Source: Spirochaeta africana DSM 8902
GTDB taxonomy: Bacteria > Spirochaetota > Spirochaetia > DSM-27196 > DSM-8902
Direction: 5' to 3'
Assembly: GCF_000242595.2 (NCBI RefSeq)
Contig: NC_017098.1
Location: 620,001 to 684,000, forward strand
DNA length: 64,000 nt
The position numbers were made by a program, and so were the translations under genes. This document shows positions 16,784-24,779 of the stretch, piece after piece (positions within the stretch are counted from its first letter, which is position 1; each line of letters opens with the position of its first letter). A model generated the notes under the pieces. The model was not told where the DNA came from. It ran no database searches and saw only the letters and a list, made by a program, of their open reading frames with translations.

Positions 16784-17384
16784 TGCAACCCGTACCCCGA
16801 AAAAAACCAACGCGGCGGCGATGATCGGTGTGCTCACCATGATTGCGGTGCTGTCCGGCGCGGCTCTCGGGTTTACCGATCTGATGACCCGCGATCGCAT
16901 CGAAGCCAACCGTATAGAGCGACAGATGGCGGCGGTTCGTCAGGTGCTGCCGGTGTATGCCAACGACCCGGGGCAAGAGCAGTGGGCCTACCCTGAACGT
17001 TCGGCACATATCGTATTCCCCGGGCGCGACGAGGAAGGCAGCCTGAGCGGGCTGGCAGTACAGGCCCGGGTAGGTTCCGGCTATGCCGGTGACATAACGG
17101 CAGTGACCGGCTTTGATATGGATGGCAGCATAACCCGGGTAGTGGTGCTGCAGCATGCAGAAACCCCCGGGCTGGGTGCCCGCATAATCGAACAGGATTT
17201 CACCAGCCAGTTTCAGGGGGTGCAGCCTGATGACAGTCAGCCGCGGCTGGCCCGCCGGGGCGGTCAGATCGATGCCATCACCGCGGCTACGGTAAGTTCC
17301 GAGGCGGTAGTTGAGCTGGTACGTCGCGCTGGCGAGGTATTCCGCGAATACCTCGCGGAATACCAGGAGGATACGGATGAGTAA
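16776..17384 (+). CDS. rnfG: Rnf electron transport complex subunit G
   Basis: About 202 residues with one N-terminal membrane segment (about 12-32) and a periplasmic FMN-binding domain. DAITAATVSS near residue 170 matches the motif that carries FMN on a Thr through a phosphoester bond, and HAETPGLGARI is the conserved upstream segment. AGGAG (16764-16768) favours the ATG at 16776 over the GTG at 16770. The 3' end holds a perfect hairpin just before the rnfE ribosome binding site. Confidence 0.92.
   Translation: MSDATRTPKKTNAAAMIGVLTMIAVLSGAALGFTDLMTRDRIEANRIERQMAAVRQVLPVYANDPGQEQWAYPERSAHIVFPGRDEEGSLSGLAVQARVGSGYAGDITAVTGFDMDGSITRVVVLQHAETPGLGARIIEQDFTSQFQGVQPDDSQPRLARRGGQIDAITAATVSSEAVVELVRRAGEVFREYLAEYQEDTDE
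17336..17364 (+). promoter_or_regulatory. Perfect 11-bp hairpin directly before the rnfE ribosome binding site
   Basis: GGTATTCCGCG (17336-17346) and CGCGGAATACC (17354-17364) form an 11-bp perfect stem with a 7-base loop inside the rnfG coding region. The Shine-Dalgarno AGGAGG (17365-17370) of rnfE starts on the next base. The structure could tune translation coupling or RNA processing between rnfG and rnfE. Confidence 0.6.
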
Positions 17385-18045
17385 AACAGTTTCCGCCCGG
17401 GTGGTGTTTACCCGCGGCTTTTTCAAGGAAAACCCGGTCTTTGCCCTGCTGCTCGGGATGTGTCCCACCCTGGGGGTTACCACCAGTGCCCTGAACGGGC
17501 TGGGAATGGGGCTGGCAACCACAGCGGTGCTGCTGGCCAGCAATGTGGTGATCTCGCTGGTAAAGAATATAATCCCGGATTCGGTCCGGATACCATCTTA
17601 CATCGTGATTATCGCCAGCTTTGTTACCATGATCGATCTTGCCATGGAGGCATTTCTGCCTGATCTGCATCTTGCGCTGGGGATTTTTATCCCGCTCATT
17701 GTGGTGAACTGCATTATTCTCGGTCGCGCCGAGTCGTTTGCCTCCAAGCATCGGGTCGGGCTCTCGCTGCTGGACGGTCTGGGGATGGGGCTGGGATTCT
17801 CGATGGCCTTGACCATGCTGGGCGGCATTCGCGAGGTGCTGGGCAGCGGCAGCCTGTTTGAAATCACCCTGCCGGTGATCAGTGAGGCGCCGATGCTGCT
17901 GTTTCTGATGCCGCCGGGTGCCTTTCTGGCACTGGGTCTGCTGATTGCCGGGGTAAATGCCCTGTACGAGCGGGCCGCGCAGACTGAGCCGCAGCCATTT
18001 ACCGTGCCGGTGCTGCATACCGCAAAGACTGGAGGTGAGGCGTGA
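17377..18045 (+). CDS. rnfE: Rnf electron transport complex subunit E
   Basis: About 222 residues with six hydrophobic segments. GFFKENPVFALLLGMCPTLGVTT near the N-terminus carries the conserved Cys of the RnfE/NqrD family, and VVNCIILGRAE in the middle carries the second. In the related Nqr complex this NqrD/NqrE pair of cysteines holds an intramembrane 2Fe-2S centre together with the partner subunit. The start overlaps the rnfG stop; AGGAGG lies at 17365-17370. Its stop overlaps the rnfA GTG start. Confidence 0.94.
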   Translation: MSKTVSARVVFTRGFFKENPVFALLLGMCPTLGVTTSALNGLGMGLATTAVLLASNVVISLVKNIIPDSVRIPSYIVIIASFVTMIDLAMEAFLPDLHLALGIFIPLIVVNCIILGRAESFASKHRVGLSLLDGLGMGLGFSMALTMLGGIREVLGSGSLFEITLPVISEAPMLLFLMPPGAFLALGLLIAGVNALYERAAQTEPQPFTVPVLHTAKTGGEA

Positions 18046-18614
18046 ATTATTTCTCTATCATGGTCGGGGCAATCCTGATCAACAACATCGTGCTGGTCCA
18101 GTTTCTCGGGATTTGTCCGTTTCTGGGGGTCAGTAACAAGCTGACCACCGCGATCGGGATGAGTTTTGCGGTGCTGTTTGTGATGACCCTGGCAACCCTG
18201 GCGACATTCCTTATCTATCACAGTATTCTGCTGCCGGCCGGGCTGGTATATCTGCAGACGGTTGCGTTTATTCTGGTGATTGCCTCGCTGGTGCAGCTGG
18301 TCGAGATTGTCATGAAAAAATCAAGCCCGGCACTGCATCAGGCGCTGGGGGTATTCCTGCCGCTGATTACCACCAACTGTGCCATCCTCGGGGTAGCCTT
18401 GCTGGTGATCCAGCGCGAGTATTCCCTTACCGAAGGGCTGGTGTTTGCCGTGTCGAGCGCGATCGGGTTCGCGATTGCGCTGATTGTGTTTGCCGGTATA
18501 CGGGAGCGGCTTGCCCTGGCGGATGTCCCCAAGCGTCTGCGCGGCGCCCCGATCAGCCTGATAACCGCCGGACTGCTGGCAATGGCCTTTATGGGATTTG
18601 CCGGATTGTTCTGA
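18042..18614 (+). CDS. rnfA: Rnf electron transport complex subunit A
   Basis: 190 residues, six membrane segments. It is paralogous to RnfE: NNIVLVQFLGICPFLGVS and TTNCAILGVALL carry the paired cysteines. It starts with GTG at 18042, overlapping the rnfE stop by 4 bp, and is the last gene of the operon. Only 9 bp separate its stop from the stop of the convergent NicO gene, with no terminator visible between them. Confidence 0.95.
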   Translation: MNYFSIMVGAILINNIVLVQFLGICPFLGVSNKLTTAIGMSFAVLFVMTLATLATFLIYHSILLPAGLVYLQTVAFILVIASLVQLVEIVMKKSSPALHQALGVFLPLITTNCAILGVALLVIQREYSLTEGLVFAVSSAIGFAIALIVFAGIRERLALADVPKRLRGAPISLITAGLLAMAFMGFAGLF

Positions 18615-18623
18615 GGCGGCGGC

Positions 18624-19688
18624 TCAGTACACCACCGCGCCGATGAACATCCAGTAGAGCCCGAACAGGATGATGGCTGCTGCGGCAGCCACCTCCAGCC
18701 ATTCATGCAGCAGGTGGCCAATCGGGCCGTGCATCCGCTGAATCAGGCTGCGTTTCCCCAGGACAGCAATCAGGCAGATTGATATCAACGTGATGCCCAT
18801 GCCGACAGCGAACATCCCGACCGCAACAAGTCCGACCGACAGGCTGCCGACTGCCAGGGCGAACAGCAGAATCATGGATGAGCCGGGGCAGGGGATGGTG
18901 GCCGACAGCACGATAGCCGGCAGCATCCGCCCGCGGCTGATCCAGTTGGCTACTTTTCCCGGCGGCTTTTCACACGAGCAGCTGCCCTCATACTCTTCGT
19001 GATGGTTGTGGTGGCTGTGATGGCTGTGGTGGCTGTGGTGGCTGTGGTGGCTGTGGTGGCTGTGGTGGCTGTGGTGGCTGTGGTGGCTGTGGTGGCTGTG
19101 GTGGTGTCCGCGAAACTTCCCCCACAGCAGTACAACCCCGACCAGTATGGCGGCGCCTGCGGTCAGCTGCTGCACCACCTCGGTAGCGCTGTCGATGGCG
19201 GCGCTCACCGATACCTGCAGGATGAACCAGGCGGTGAGTACAACCGCCGCTCCGGCGCCGGCATGCAGTACGGCGGTGCCGGCACCTGCAATGATCGCAT
19301 GCCGCGGTTTCGAGTCAGAGGCGAGAAAGTAGCCCAGCAGCAGTGTTTTGCGGTGTCCGGGCAGGGCTGCGTGTACCAGCCCGTACAGCAGGGCGATCCC
19401 GGCAACCAGCAGCAGTGTGCCTCGTTCCTGTTCTTCGCCAGCGTCCATCAGTTCGGCCAGACGTTGGTTAAAGCGTCGCTGCACCTGTGACGGCAGTGTT
19501 GCGGTGAGTCGACGGATCCCGCTGGGTATACGATTCTCTGCAGCTTCGCTGGTTGTCCCGGCGGATCGCTCGGGCTCCTGCGCGGCGCGAGAGGAACCCC
19601 CGCCGGAGGTGAACGGGTTGGCGTGCAGGCTCTGCAGTGACAGCAGTACCAACAGGGTGACGGTGAAGACAAGCGCTACTGATCTCAT
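18624..19688 (-). CDS. NicO/RcnA-family nickel/cobalt transporter with His-rich loop
   Basis: 354 residues: a signal-like N-terminal segment, a periplasmic-type stretch (about 25-85) and six or more membrane segments. The family motifs are visible as HAALPGHRKTLLLGYFL (compare HxxxPGHGK) and ATIPCPGSSMILLFAL. Between them lies a loop with a long (His-His-Ser)n run encoded by ten 9-bp repeats, then HHEEYEGSCSCEK with further metal ligands. It probably exports or imports Ni2+, Co2+ or a similar metal across the inner membrane. It is convergent with rnfA. The start ATG at 19688 has no strong ribosome binding site. Confidence 0.85.
   Translation of the reverse strand: MRSVALVFTVTLLVLLSLQSLHANPFTSGGGSSRAAQEPERSAGTTSEAAENRIPSGIRRLTATLPSQVQRRFNQRLAELMDAGEEQERGTLLLVAGIALLYGLVHAALPGHRKTLLLGYFLASDSKPRHAIIAGAGTAVLHAGAGAAVVLTAWFILQVSVSAAIDSATEVVQQLTAGAAILVGVVLLWGKFRGHHHSHHSHHSHHSHHSHHSHHSHHSHHSHHSHHNHHEEYEGSCSCEKPPGKVANWISRGRMLPAIVLSATIPCPGSSMILLFALAVGSLSVGLVAVGMFAVGMGITLISICLIAVLGKRSLIQRMHGPIGHLLHEWLEVAAAAAIILFGLYWMFIGAVVY
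19011..19100 (-). repeat. Ten tandem 9-bp repeats coding a His-Ser-rich loop
   Basis: On the plus strand the unit is GTGGCTGTG repeated ten times with one base change (second unit starts ATGG). It codes repeated His-His-Ser in the metal transporter loop. The near-perfect repeats suggest copy number could vary by slippage in steps of three residues without breaking the frame. Confidence 0.95.
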
Positions 19689-19756
19689 GGCCTGTACTAT
19701 AGTGAAAGCACCGCTGGTGGTTAAGGGGTTTGTACGGCGTTCGGCCCTGGCGCTGG

Positions 19757-20731
19757 TCAGTCCTGGCTGCCGGTCAGGCTCCGAATGTACTGGATCCGTT
19801 CAAAATCCTCGGGAATCGAGCTGCGCTGCTGGCTTACCTTGCCGCGCAGCTGGGAGATGTCGGAGAAATGGTGCTGATCCATGTATTGCTGCAGGCGGGT
19901 AATCACCGTGCCGATCTGTGCAAGCCCGTTCTTGTACAGGGTGCTGCACAGCTGTCCGGCCTGGGCACCGGCCAGCAGAACCTTGATCAGGTCATCGCCA
20001 TGATGGATGCCGCCGGAGGCAGCAAGCTGCATCCGGGTGCGCCCGTACAGCAGGCTGATCCAGCGCAGGGTCTGCCCGATATCGGCCCGGGTACTGAAGG
20101 GAGGCCCGCTGCGCAGCGCAAAATCATCAATGTTGATGTCGAACTGGTACAGCCGGTTGAATAGTACTACCGCTGCGGCCCCGGATTTATGCAGTTCATC
20201 TACCATGAGCGGGATTGAGGTGAAATAGGGGCTGATCTTTACCGCAATCGGAATCTTTACCGATGCAGCTGCCTCTCGCACCGCGTCGGCGTACCAGCGC
20301 CGGATATGGGCTTCATCGGTGTCTGCGTCTGACGGCAGTCGGGCCAGGTTCAGCTCGATAGCATGTGCACCGGCTGCTTCCAGCTGTGGCAGACGCTCGA
20401 CCCACCACTCGTGGCGGAATGCGTTCAGGCTGCCGATTACCGGGAAGCCGGTTCGCTCCCTGGCGTTGCGAATTATGGTGCAGTAGCGCTCCAGATCGAA
20501 GCCAGTCTGCAGGGCGGCGGCATAATCAGCGCCCTCCGGATGCGAGGAATGCTGCAGGCTATGGACGGTGGAGTCGATCTCTTCCTGGAACAGCGATTTG
20601 ATTACACAGGCTCCGGCACCTGCGTCCTCGCAGGCGGCGATTTTATCGGCGGTTCCGGTCAGACCGGAGCTGGAGACGATCACCGGGTTGGCCAGGTTAA
20701 GGCCGAGATACTGCACCTTGATATTACTCAT
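19757..20731 (-). CDS. Dihydroorotate dehydrogenase-like flavoprotein (paralogue 1)
   Basis: 324 residues with a TIM-barrel FMN fold of the DHOD class 1 type: GLNLANPVIVSSSGLTG at the start, IPIAVKISPYFTS (the phosphate/FMN Lys strand), VVLFNRLYQFDI and ASGGIHHGDDLIKVLLAGA (FMN phosphate site) near the end. The segment that should hold the catalytic N-x-x-CPN of PyrD reads NLARLPSDAD, so the usual active-site Cys is gone. Lys in VIKSLFQEE is kept where DHODs bind FMN. No pyrimidine genes are near. It is divergent from the flavodoxin/PFOR genes and similar to the gene at 24780-25790. Substrate unknown; a redox role beside pyruvate oxidation is an inference. Confidence 0.8.
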   Translation of the reverse strand: MSNIKVQYLGLNLANPVIVSSSGLTGTADKIAACEDAGAGACVIKSLFQEEIDSTVHSLQHSSHPEGADYAAALQTGFDLERYCTIIRNARERTGFPVIGSLNAFRHEWWVERLPQLEAAGAHAIELNLARLPSDADTDEAHIRRWYADAVREAAASVKIPIAVKISPYFTSIPLMVDELHKSGAAAVVLFNRLYQFDINIDDFALRSGPPFSTRADIGQTLRWISLLYGRTRMQLAASGGIHHGDDLIKVLLAGAQAGQLCSTLYKNGLAQIGTVITRLQQYMDQHHFSDISQLRGKVSQQRSSIPEDFERIQYIRSLTGSQD

Positions 20732-20785
20732 ACAGAAACTCTACTCGCTGCCGGTGATGGTGTCAAACGAATCTTTTGGTTTGGC

Positions 20786-20815
20786 TTGATGATCCGGTTG
20801 GGTAGGCTATATACT
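20786..20815 (+). promoter_or_regulatory. Candidate sigma70 promoter for flavodoxin
   Basis: TTGATG (20786-20791) with an 18-base spacer to TATACT (20810-20815); the overlapping TATATA at 20808 gives a 16-base spacer. It lies 33 bp before the flavodoxin start. Confidence 0.5.
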
Positions 20816-20848
20816 GAACTCACCAACAACGCACATAAGGAGAAAGAC

Positions 20849-21349
20849 ATGGCTAAGATTGGAATTATATTTGGTTCGTCGACCGGCAATACCGAGACAG
20901 CAGCCGAAAAACTGGTTGATGCGCTGGGTGATGCAGAAGCAAAAAACATTACCGAAATCAGCGAGGATGATCTGAATGGCTACGAATTCCTGGTGTTCGG
21001 TGCATCCACCTGGGGTGCCGGCGAGCTGCAGGACGACTGGGAAGACAACATCGATGTGCTGGATGACGCAGATCTGAGCGGAAAGAAGGTTGCATTGTTC
21101 GGCCTGGGCGACCAGGAAGGCTATCCGGACACCTTTGTAGACGCCATGGGAACCATTGCCGAAAAGCTGAAGGCTGGCGGGGCCACCATCGTTGGTCACT
21201 GGCCTACCGATGGCTACACTTTCGATGATTCAACAGCGACAGAAGGCGGCAAGTTCCTCGGGCTGGTGCTGGACGAGGAAAACCAGGCCGATGAATCCGA
21301 TGAGCGTATCGCCAAGTGGGCCGAGCAGCTCAAGAAAGAGTTTGCGTAA
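20849..21349 (+). CDS. Flavodoxin, long-chain type
   Basis: 166 residues. GIIFGSSTGNTE is the FMN phosphate loop. ASTWGAGELQDDWE and FGLGDQEGYPDTF are the isoalloxazine-binding loops with the flanking Trp and Tyr, and the C-terminal GYTFDDS belongs to the extra loop of long-chain flavodoxins. The protein is strongly acidic. It carries one or two electrons at low potential and could accept them from PFOR or feed Rnf. AAGGAG (20837-20842) precedes the ATG. The frame is open upstream to 20363 but that part is antisense to the DHOD-like gene. It has its own promoter candidate and terminator. Confidence 0.93.
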   Translation: MAKIGIIFGSSTGNTETAAEKLVDALGDAEAKNITEISEDDLNGYEFLVFGASTWGAGELQDDWEDNIDVLDDADLSGKKVALFGLGDQEGYPDTFVDAMGTIAEKLKAGGATIVGHWPTDGYTFDDSTATEGGKFLGLVLDEENQADESDERIAKWAEQLKKEFA

Positions 21350-21399
21350 CCCGGGTTTCTGATACAACTATCGGGCGGGTGCAGTGCCCGCCGTGAAGG

Positions 21400-21438
21400 C
21401 AGGCTGACGGATTGGTATCCGTCAGCCTGTTTTTTTTT
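21400..21438 (+). terminator. Rho-independent terminator after flavodoxin
   Basis: CAGGCTGACGG (21400-21410) pairs perfectly with CCGTCAGCCTG (21419-21429), 8-base loop, followed by nine T. It separates flavodoxin from the PFOR transcription unit. Confidence 0.93.
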
Positions 21439-21446
21439 ATGCACGA

Positions 21447-21475
21447 TTGCCAATTCGCATAAGGAGCGCTACAAT
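21447..21475 (+). promoter_or_regulatory. Sigma70-type promoter for the PFOR operon
   Basis: TTGCCA (21447-21452), an exact 17-base spacer and TACAAT (21470-21475). It lies about 90 bp before the PFOR start, giving a leader of roughly 80 nucleotides. Confidence 0.7.
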
Positions 21476-21500
21476 GGTGGCGATACGGTGCAATTCTGTC

Positions 21501-21524
21501 GGCCCTGTACGTCCGTTTAGGGCC
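21501..21524 (+). promoter_or_regulatory. Leader hairpin upstream of PFOR
   Basis: GGCCCT (21501-21506) pairs with AGGGCC (21519-21524) in the leader between promoter and start codon. It has no T-run, so it is not a terminator as it stands. Confidence 0.4.
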
Positions 21525-21564
21525 AGAGAACGTATAAGTATTTCAAAGAAAGGAAGGTATTCAC

Positions 21565-24500
21565 ATGGCGAAACGAATGATTACCATAGATGGTAACGAA
21601 GCCGCCTCGAGTATGGCGTATGCTTTTAGTGAAGTAGCCGCAATCTACCCGATTACCCCGTCCTCGCCGATGGGTGAGCTGGCGGATTCCTGGGCAGCCA
21701 GGGGGAGGAAGAACCTCTTCGGCCAGTCGCTGGACATTATAGAGATGCAGTCGGAGGCCGGTGCGGCCGGTGCGGTGCATGGGGCGTTGAGTGCAGGGGC
21801 GCTGACCACCACCTACACCGCATCCCAGGGGCTGCTGTTGATGATCCCGAACATGTACAAGATTGCCGGTGAGATGATGCCGACGGTTTTTCATGTCTCG
21901 GCCCGTTCGCTGGCAGCACAGGCGCTGTCAATCTTCGGGGATCACTCCGATGTTATGAGCGTGCGTATGACCGGTTTCGGTCTGCTGGCATCCAACAGTG
22001 TGCAGGAGGCACAGGATCTGGCAGCGGTAGCGCATCTGGCCAGCCTGGAAACCCGCATCCCGTTTGTGCACTTTTTCGATGGCTTTCGCACATCGCATGA
22101 GATGCAGAAGATCGAGGAGCTGGATTACGACACCTTGCGTACCATGGTCAATATGGAGTTTGTCGAGCGCTTCCGGGACGAGGCGATGCGTCCGGAAAAA
22201 CCGATCTGTAAGGTCGGTGCCCAGAACCCGGATGTCTACTTCCAGGGTCGCGAAACATCAAACCAGTACTACACCGATGCCCCGGCAGTGGTTCGCAAGT
22301 ACATGAAGATGCTGGGCGAGAAGACCGGTCGCAACTACGATCTGTACGAGTACATCGGGGCACCCGATGCCGAGAACATTATTATTGCCATGGGTTCCGG
22401 GGTGGAAACCATTGAGGAAACCATCGACTACCTGGTAGCCAAAGGCGAAAAGGTCGGGGCACTCAAGGTGCGGTTGTACCGACCCTTCTCGATCAAGGAT
22501 TTCTCGGATGCAATCCCGAAATCCGTCAAGAAGATTGCGGTGCTCGACCGAACCAAGGAGCCCGGTGCTACCGGCGAGCCGCTGTACCTGGATACTATCG
22601 ATGCACTCAAGGATCGCAATATCCACATCATCGGCGGACGCTACGGTCTGTCCAGCAAGGAGTTCACTCCTGCCATGGTCAAGGCGGTGTACGATCACCT
22701 GGCCAAAGACGGTCACCACGGATTTACCGTAGGCATCAACGATGATGTCACCCATCTGTCGATCCCGATTGGTGAGCCGCTGGATACCGAGCAGGAAGGG
22801 GTAACCCGCTGCAAGTTCTGGGGCTATGGATCGGACGGAACCGTCAGTGCCAACAAGAACAGTGTGAAGATTCTGGGAAGCGACACGGACCTGTATGTCC
22901 AGGCCTACTTTGACTATGACTCCAACAAGTCGGGTGGATATACCGTAAGTCATCTGCGCTTCGGTAAGAAGCCGATCAAATCACAGTACAAGCTCACCGC
23001 ATGTGACTTTATCGCGCTGCATCGACAGCAGTACATCGGTCGCTATGACATCCTTGAGGGGATTGTCGAAGGCGGGACCTTCCTGATTAACAGCGGTCTG
23101 GATTCCGACAAGCTGTTTGCCAAGTTCACCAAGGACATGCAGGACACCATTATCAAAAAGAAGGTGAAGGTGTATGCGATTGATGCCTCCAAGATTGCCA
23201 AGAAGGTAGGGCTGGGCAACCGCATTAACACGGTTATGCAGACCGCTTTCTTCAAGCTGGCCAACATGATCCCTGCAGATCAGGCTATCGAGCTTATCAA
23301 GAAGCATGTCGAGAAGCAGTTTGCATCCAAGGGGCAGGAGATTGTCCAGATGAACTGGGATGCGATTGATGCGGCTATTGATGCCATAGTCGAGGTGGAG
23401 ATTCCCAAGTCCATCGATACCCATGCCGATATCTCCGATGTGGTCCCGCCGGGATCCGACGATTTCGCCATGAAGATTGTGGATCCGGTGCTGCGCCTGA
23501 AGGGTGATGATATTCCGGTATCACTGATGCCGCTGAACGGGGCTGTTCCCACTAATACCAAACGGCTTGAGAAGGGTGGTACTCCGGGTAAGGTGCCGGT
23601 CAAGTGGATGGCCAAGTATGATGGTATCCGCGATGCCCAGTTCGAGGAGTCCTACTTCGAGTATCCTGGTTGCTGCCAGGGCTGTGGCGAGGTTATCTAT
23701 ATTCATATGATCACCCAGCTGTACGGGGACCGGATGCTGATTGCCAATGCAACCGGGTGTTCTTCCATATACGGGGGAACCTTTCCGACCACGCCGTTTG
23801 CGGTCGACAGCAAGGGGCGCGGCCCGACCTGGGCGAACTCCTTGTTCGAGGACAACGCCGAGTATGGCTTTGGTATGCGGCTGGCAATCGATGCCAACCG
23901 TAAGCAGCTCAAGAGCAATGTAGAAAAGGCACTCGAGTTGGGTGTCTCTGGCGAGATTGCCGAGGCCTTCAAGCGAAACCTGGAGCTGTGGAAGGATGTC
24001 GCGGCTGACGGCAAGGCGGCTTACGAGAAGACCGTTGAACTGCTGCCGGCAGCACTGAAATCAGCCAAGGGCGAACTCAAAGTGGTTCTAGCCAAGATCA
24101 ACGAGTTGCGAGACTACTTTGTGGACAAGTCGGTATGGTGCTTCGGCGGTGACGGCTGGGCCTATGACATCGGCTACGGCGGTCTGGACCACATCATGGC
24201 ATCCAACCGGAATGTGAACGTGCTGGTTATGGATACCGAGGTCTACTCCAACACCGGGGGTCAGGCTTCCAAGTCTACACCGCGTGGCGCGATTGCAAAG
24301 TTTGCCTCGGAGGGCAAGCAGACCGGTAAAAAGAACCTCGGTCTGATGATGACCACCTATGGATCCTGTTATGTTGCCCAGGTGAACTACGGGATGGATC
24401 GTGAGCAGACCCTCAAAGCGATCCAGGAAGCCGAGGCGTTTGATGGTCCGTCCATCATTATCGCCTACTCGCCCTGTATTGCGCATGGCTACGACATGAA

Positions 24501-24765
24501 GCTGACCACCAAGCAGTCCAAAAAAGCCGGGGAAACCGGGTACTGGCCGCTGTATCGCTTCAATCCGGCAGCCGAGGCCGAGGGTAAGCATCCCTTTATC
24601 TGGGAGTCGGTCGAGAAGACTGCAGACTTCAAGGAGTTTACCTCTCAGGAGATCCGTTATCGGGCGCTGGAGCTTGCCAAGCCGGACGAGGCAGAGCGAC
24701 TGCAGAAGCTTGCCGAGAAGGACAATGAGCGACGGTATGCTGATCTCAAGAAGCTTGAAGAGTAG
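21565..24765 (+). CDS. nifJ: Pyruvate:ferredoxin/flavodoxin oxidoreductase lacking the ferredoxin domain
   Basis: 1066 residues against about 1170 for typical single-chain enzymes. The pyrimidine-side domain I is intact (AIYPITPSSPM, MQSEAGAAGAVHGAL), as is the TPP domain (GGDGWAYDIGYGGLDH, YSNTGGQASKSTP). Ligands of the TPP-proximal [4Fe-4S] cluster are present: Cys704 and Cys707 in GCCQGCGE, Cys732 in ANATGCSS and Cys971 in AYSPC. The domain carrying two further [4Fe-4S] clusters, normally about 110-130 residues before GCCQGCGE, is missing: PTNTKRLEKGG...VPVKW runs within 15 residues into SYFEYPG. The enzyme should oxidise pyruvate to acetyl-CoA and CO2 but must hand over electrons by another route. 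AAGGAAGG precedes the ATG. The DHOD-like gene follows by 14 bp. Confidence 0.95.
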   Translation: MAKRMITIDGNEAASSMAYAFSEVAAIYPITPSSPMGELADSWAARGRKNLFGQSLDIIEMQSEAGAAGAVHGALSAGALTTTYTASQGLLLMIPNMYKIAGEMMPTVFHVSARSLAAQALSIFGDHSDVMSVRMTGFGLLASNSVQEAQDLAAVAHLASLETRIPFVHFFDGFRTSHEMQKIEELDYDTLRTMVNMEFVERFRDEAMRPEKPICKVGAQNPDVYFQGRETSNQYYTDAPAVVRKYMKMLGEKTGRNYDLYEYIGAPDAENIIIAMGSGVETIEETIDYLVAKGEKVGALKVRLYRPFSIKDFSDAIPKSVKKIAVLDRTKEPGATGEPLYLDTIDALKDRNIHIIGGRYGLSSKEFTPAMVKAVYDHLAKDGHHGFTVGINDDVTHLSIPIGEPLDTEQEGVTRCKFWGYGSDGTVSANKNSVKILGSDTDLYVQAYFDYDSNKSGGYTVSHLRFGKKPIKSQYKLTACDFIALHRQQYIGRYDILEGIVEGGTFLINSGLDSDKLFAKFTKDMQDTIIKKKVKVYAIDASKIAKKVGLGNRINTVMQTAFFKLANMIPADQAIELIKKHVEKQFASKGQEIVQMNWDAIDAAIDAIVEVEIPKSIDTHADISDVVPPGSDDFAMKIVDPVLRLKGDDIPVSLMPLNGAVPTNTKRLEKGGTPGKVPVKWMAKYDGIRDAQFEESYFEYPGCCQGCGEVIYIHMITQLYGDRMLIANATGCSSIYGGTFPTTPFAVDSKGRGPTWANSLFEDNAEYGFGMRLAIDANRKQLKSNVEKALELGVSGEIAEAFKRNLELWKDVAADGKAAYEKTVELLPAALKSAKGELKVVLAKINELRDYFVDKSVWCFGGDGWAYDIGYGGLDHIMASNRNVNVLVMDTEVYSNTGGQASKSTPRGAIAKFASEGKQTGKKNLGLMMTTYGSCYVAQVNYGMDREQTLKAIQEAEAFDGPSIIIAYSPCIAHGYDMKLTTKQSKKAGETGYWPLYRFNPAAEAEGKHPFIWESVEKTADFKEFTSQEIRYRALELAKPDEAERLQKLAEKDNERRYADLKKLEE

Positions 24766-24779
24766 GTAAAGGAGAGTGT

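Noticed and set aside
18999-19490. Plus-strand ORF coding a Val/Ala repeat protein
   Set aside because: It is the antisense of the His-rich repeat in the NicO gene; the rest has no family features or ribosome binding site.
19757-20731. pyrD (dihydroorotate dehydrogenase) annotation
   Set aside because: The catalytic Cys-Pro-Asn loop is missing and no pyrimidine gene is near, so only DHOD-like is justified; the same applies to 24780-25790.
23560-23680. Possible frameshift or assembly gap in PFOR explaining the missing ferredoxin domain
   Set aside because: The frame is open and conserved immediately on both sides, and the other frames here code no Cys-rich segment; a sequence-level in-frame deletion artefact cannot be excluded but is less likely.
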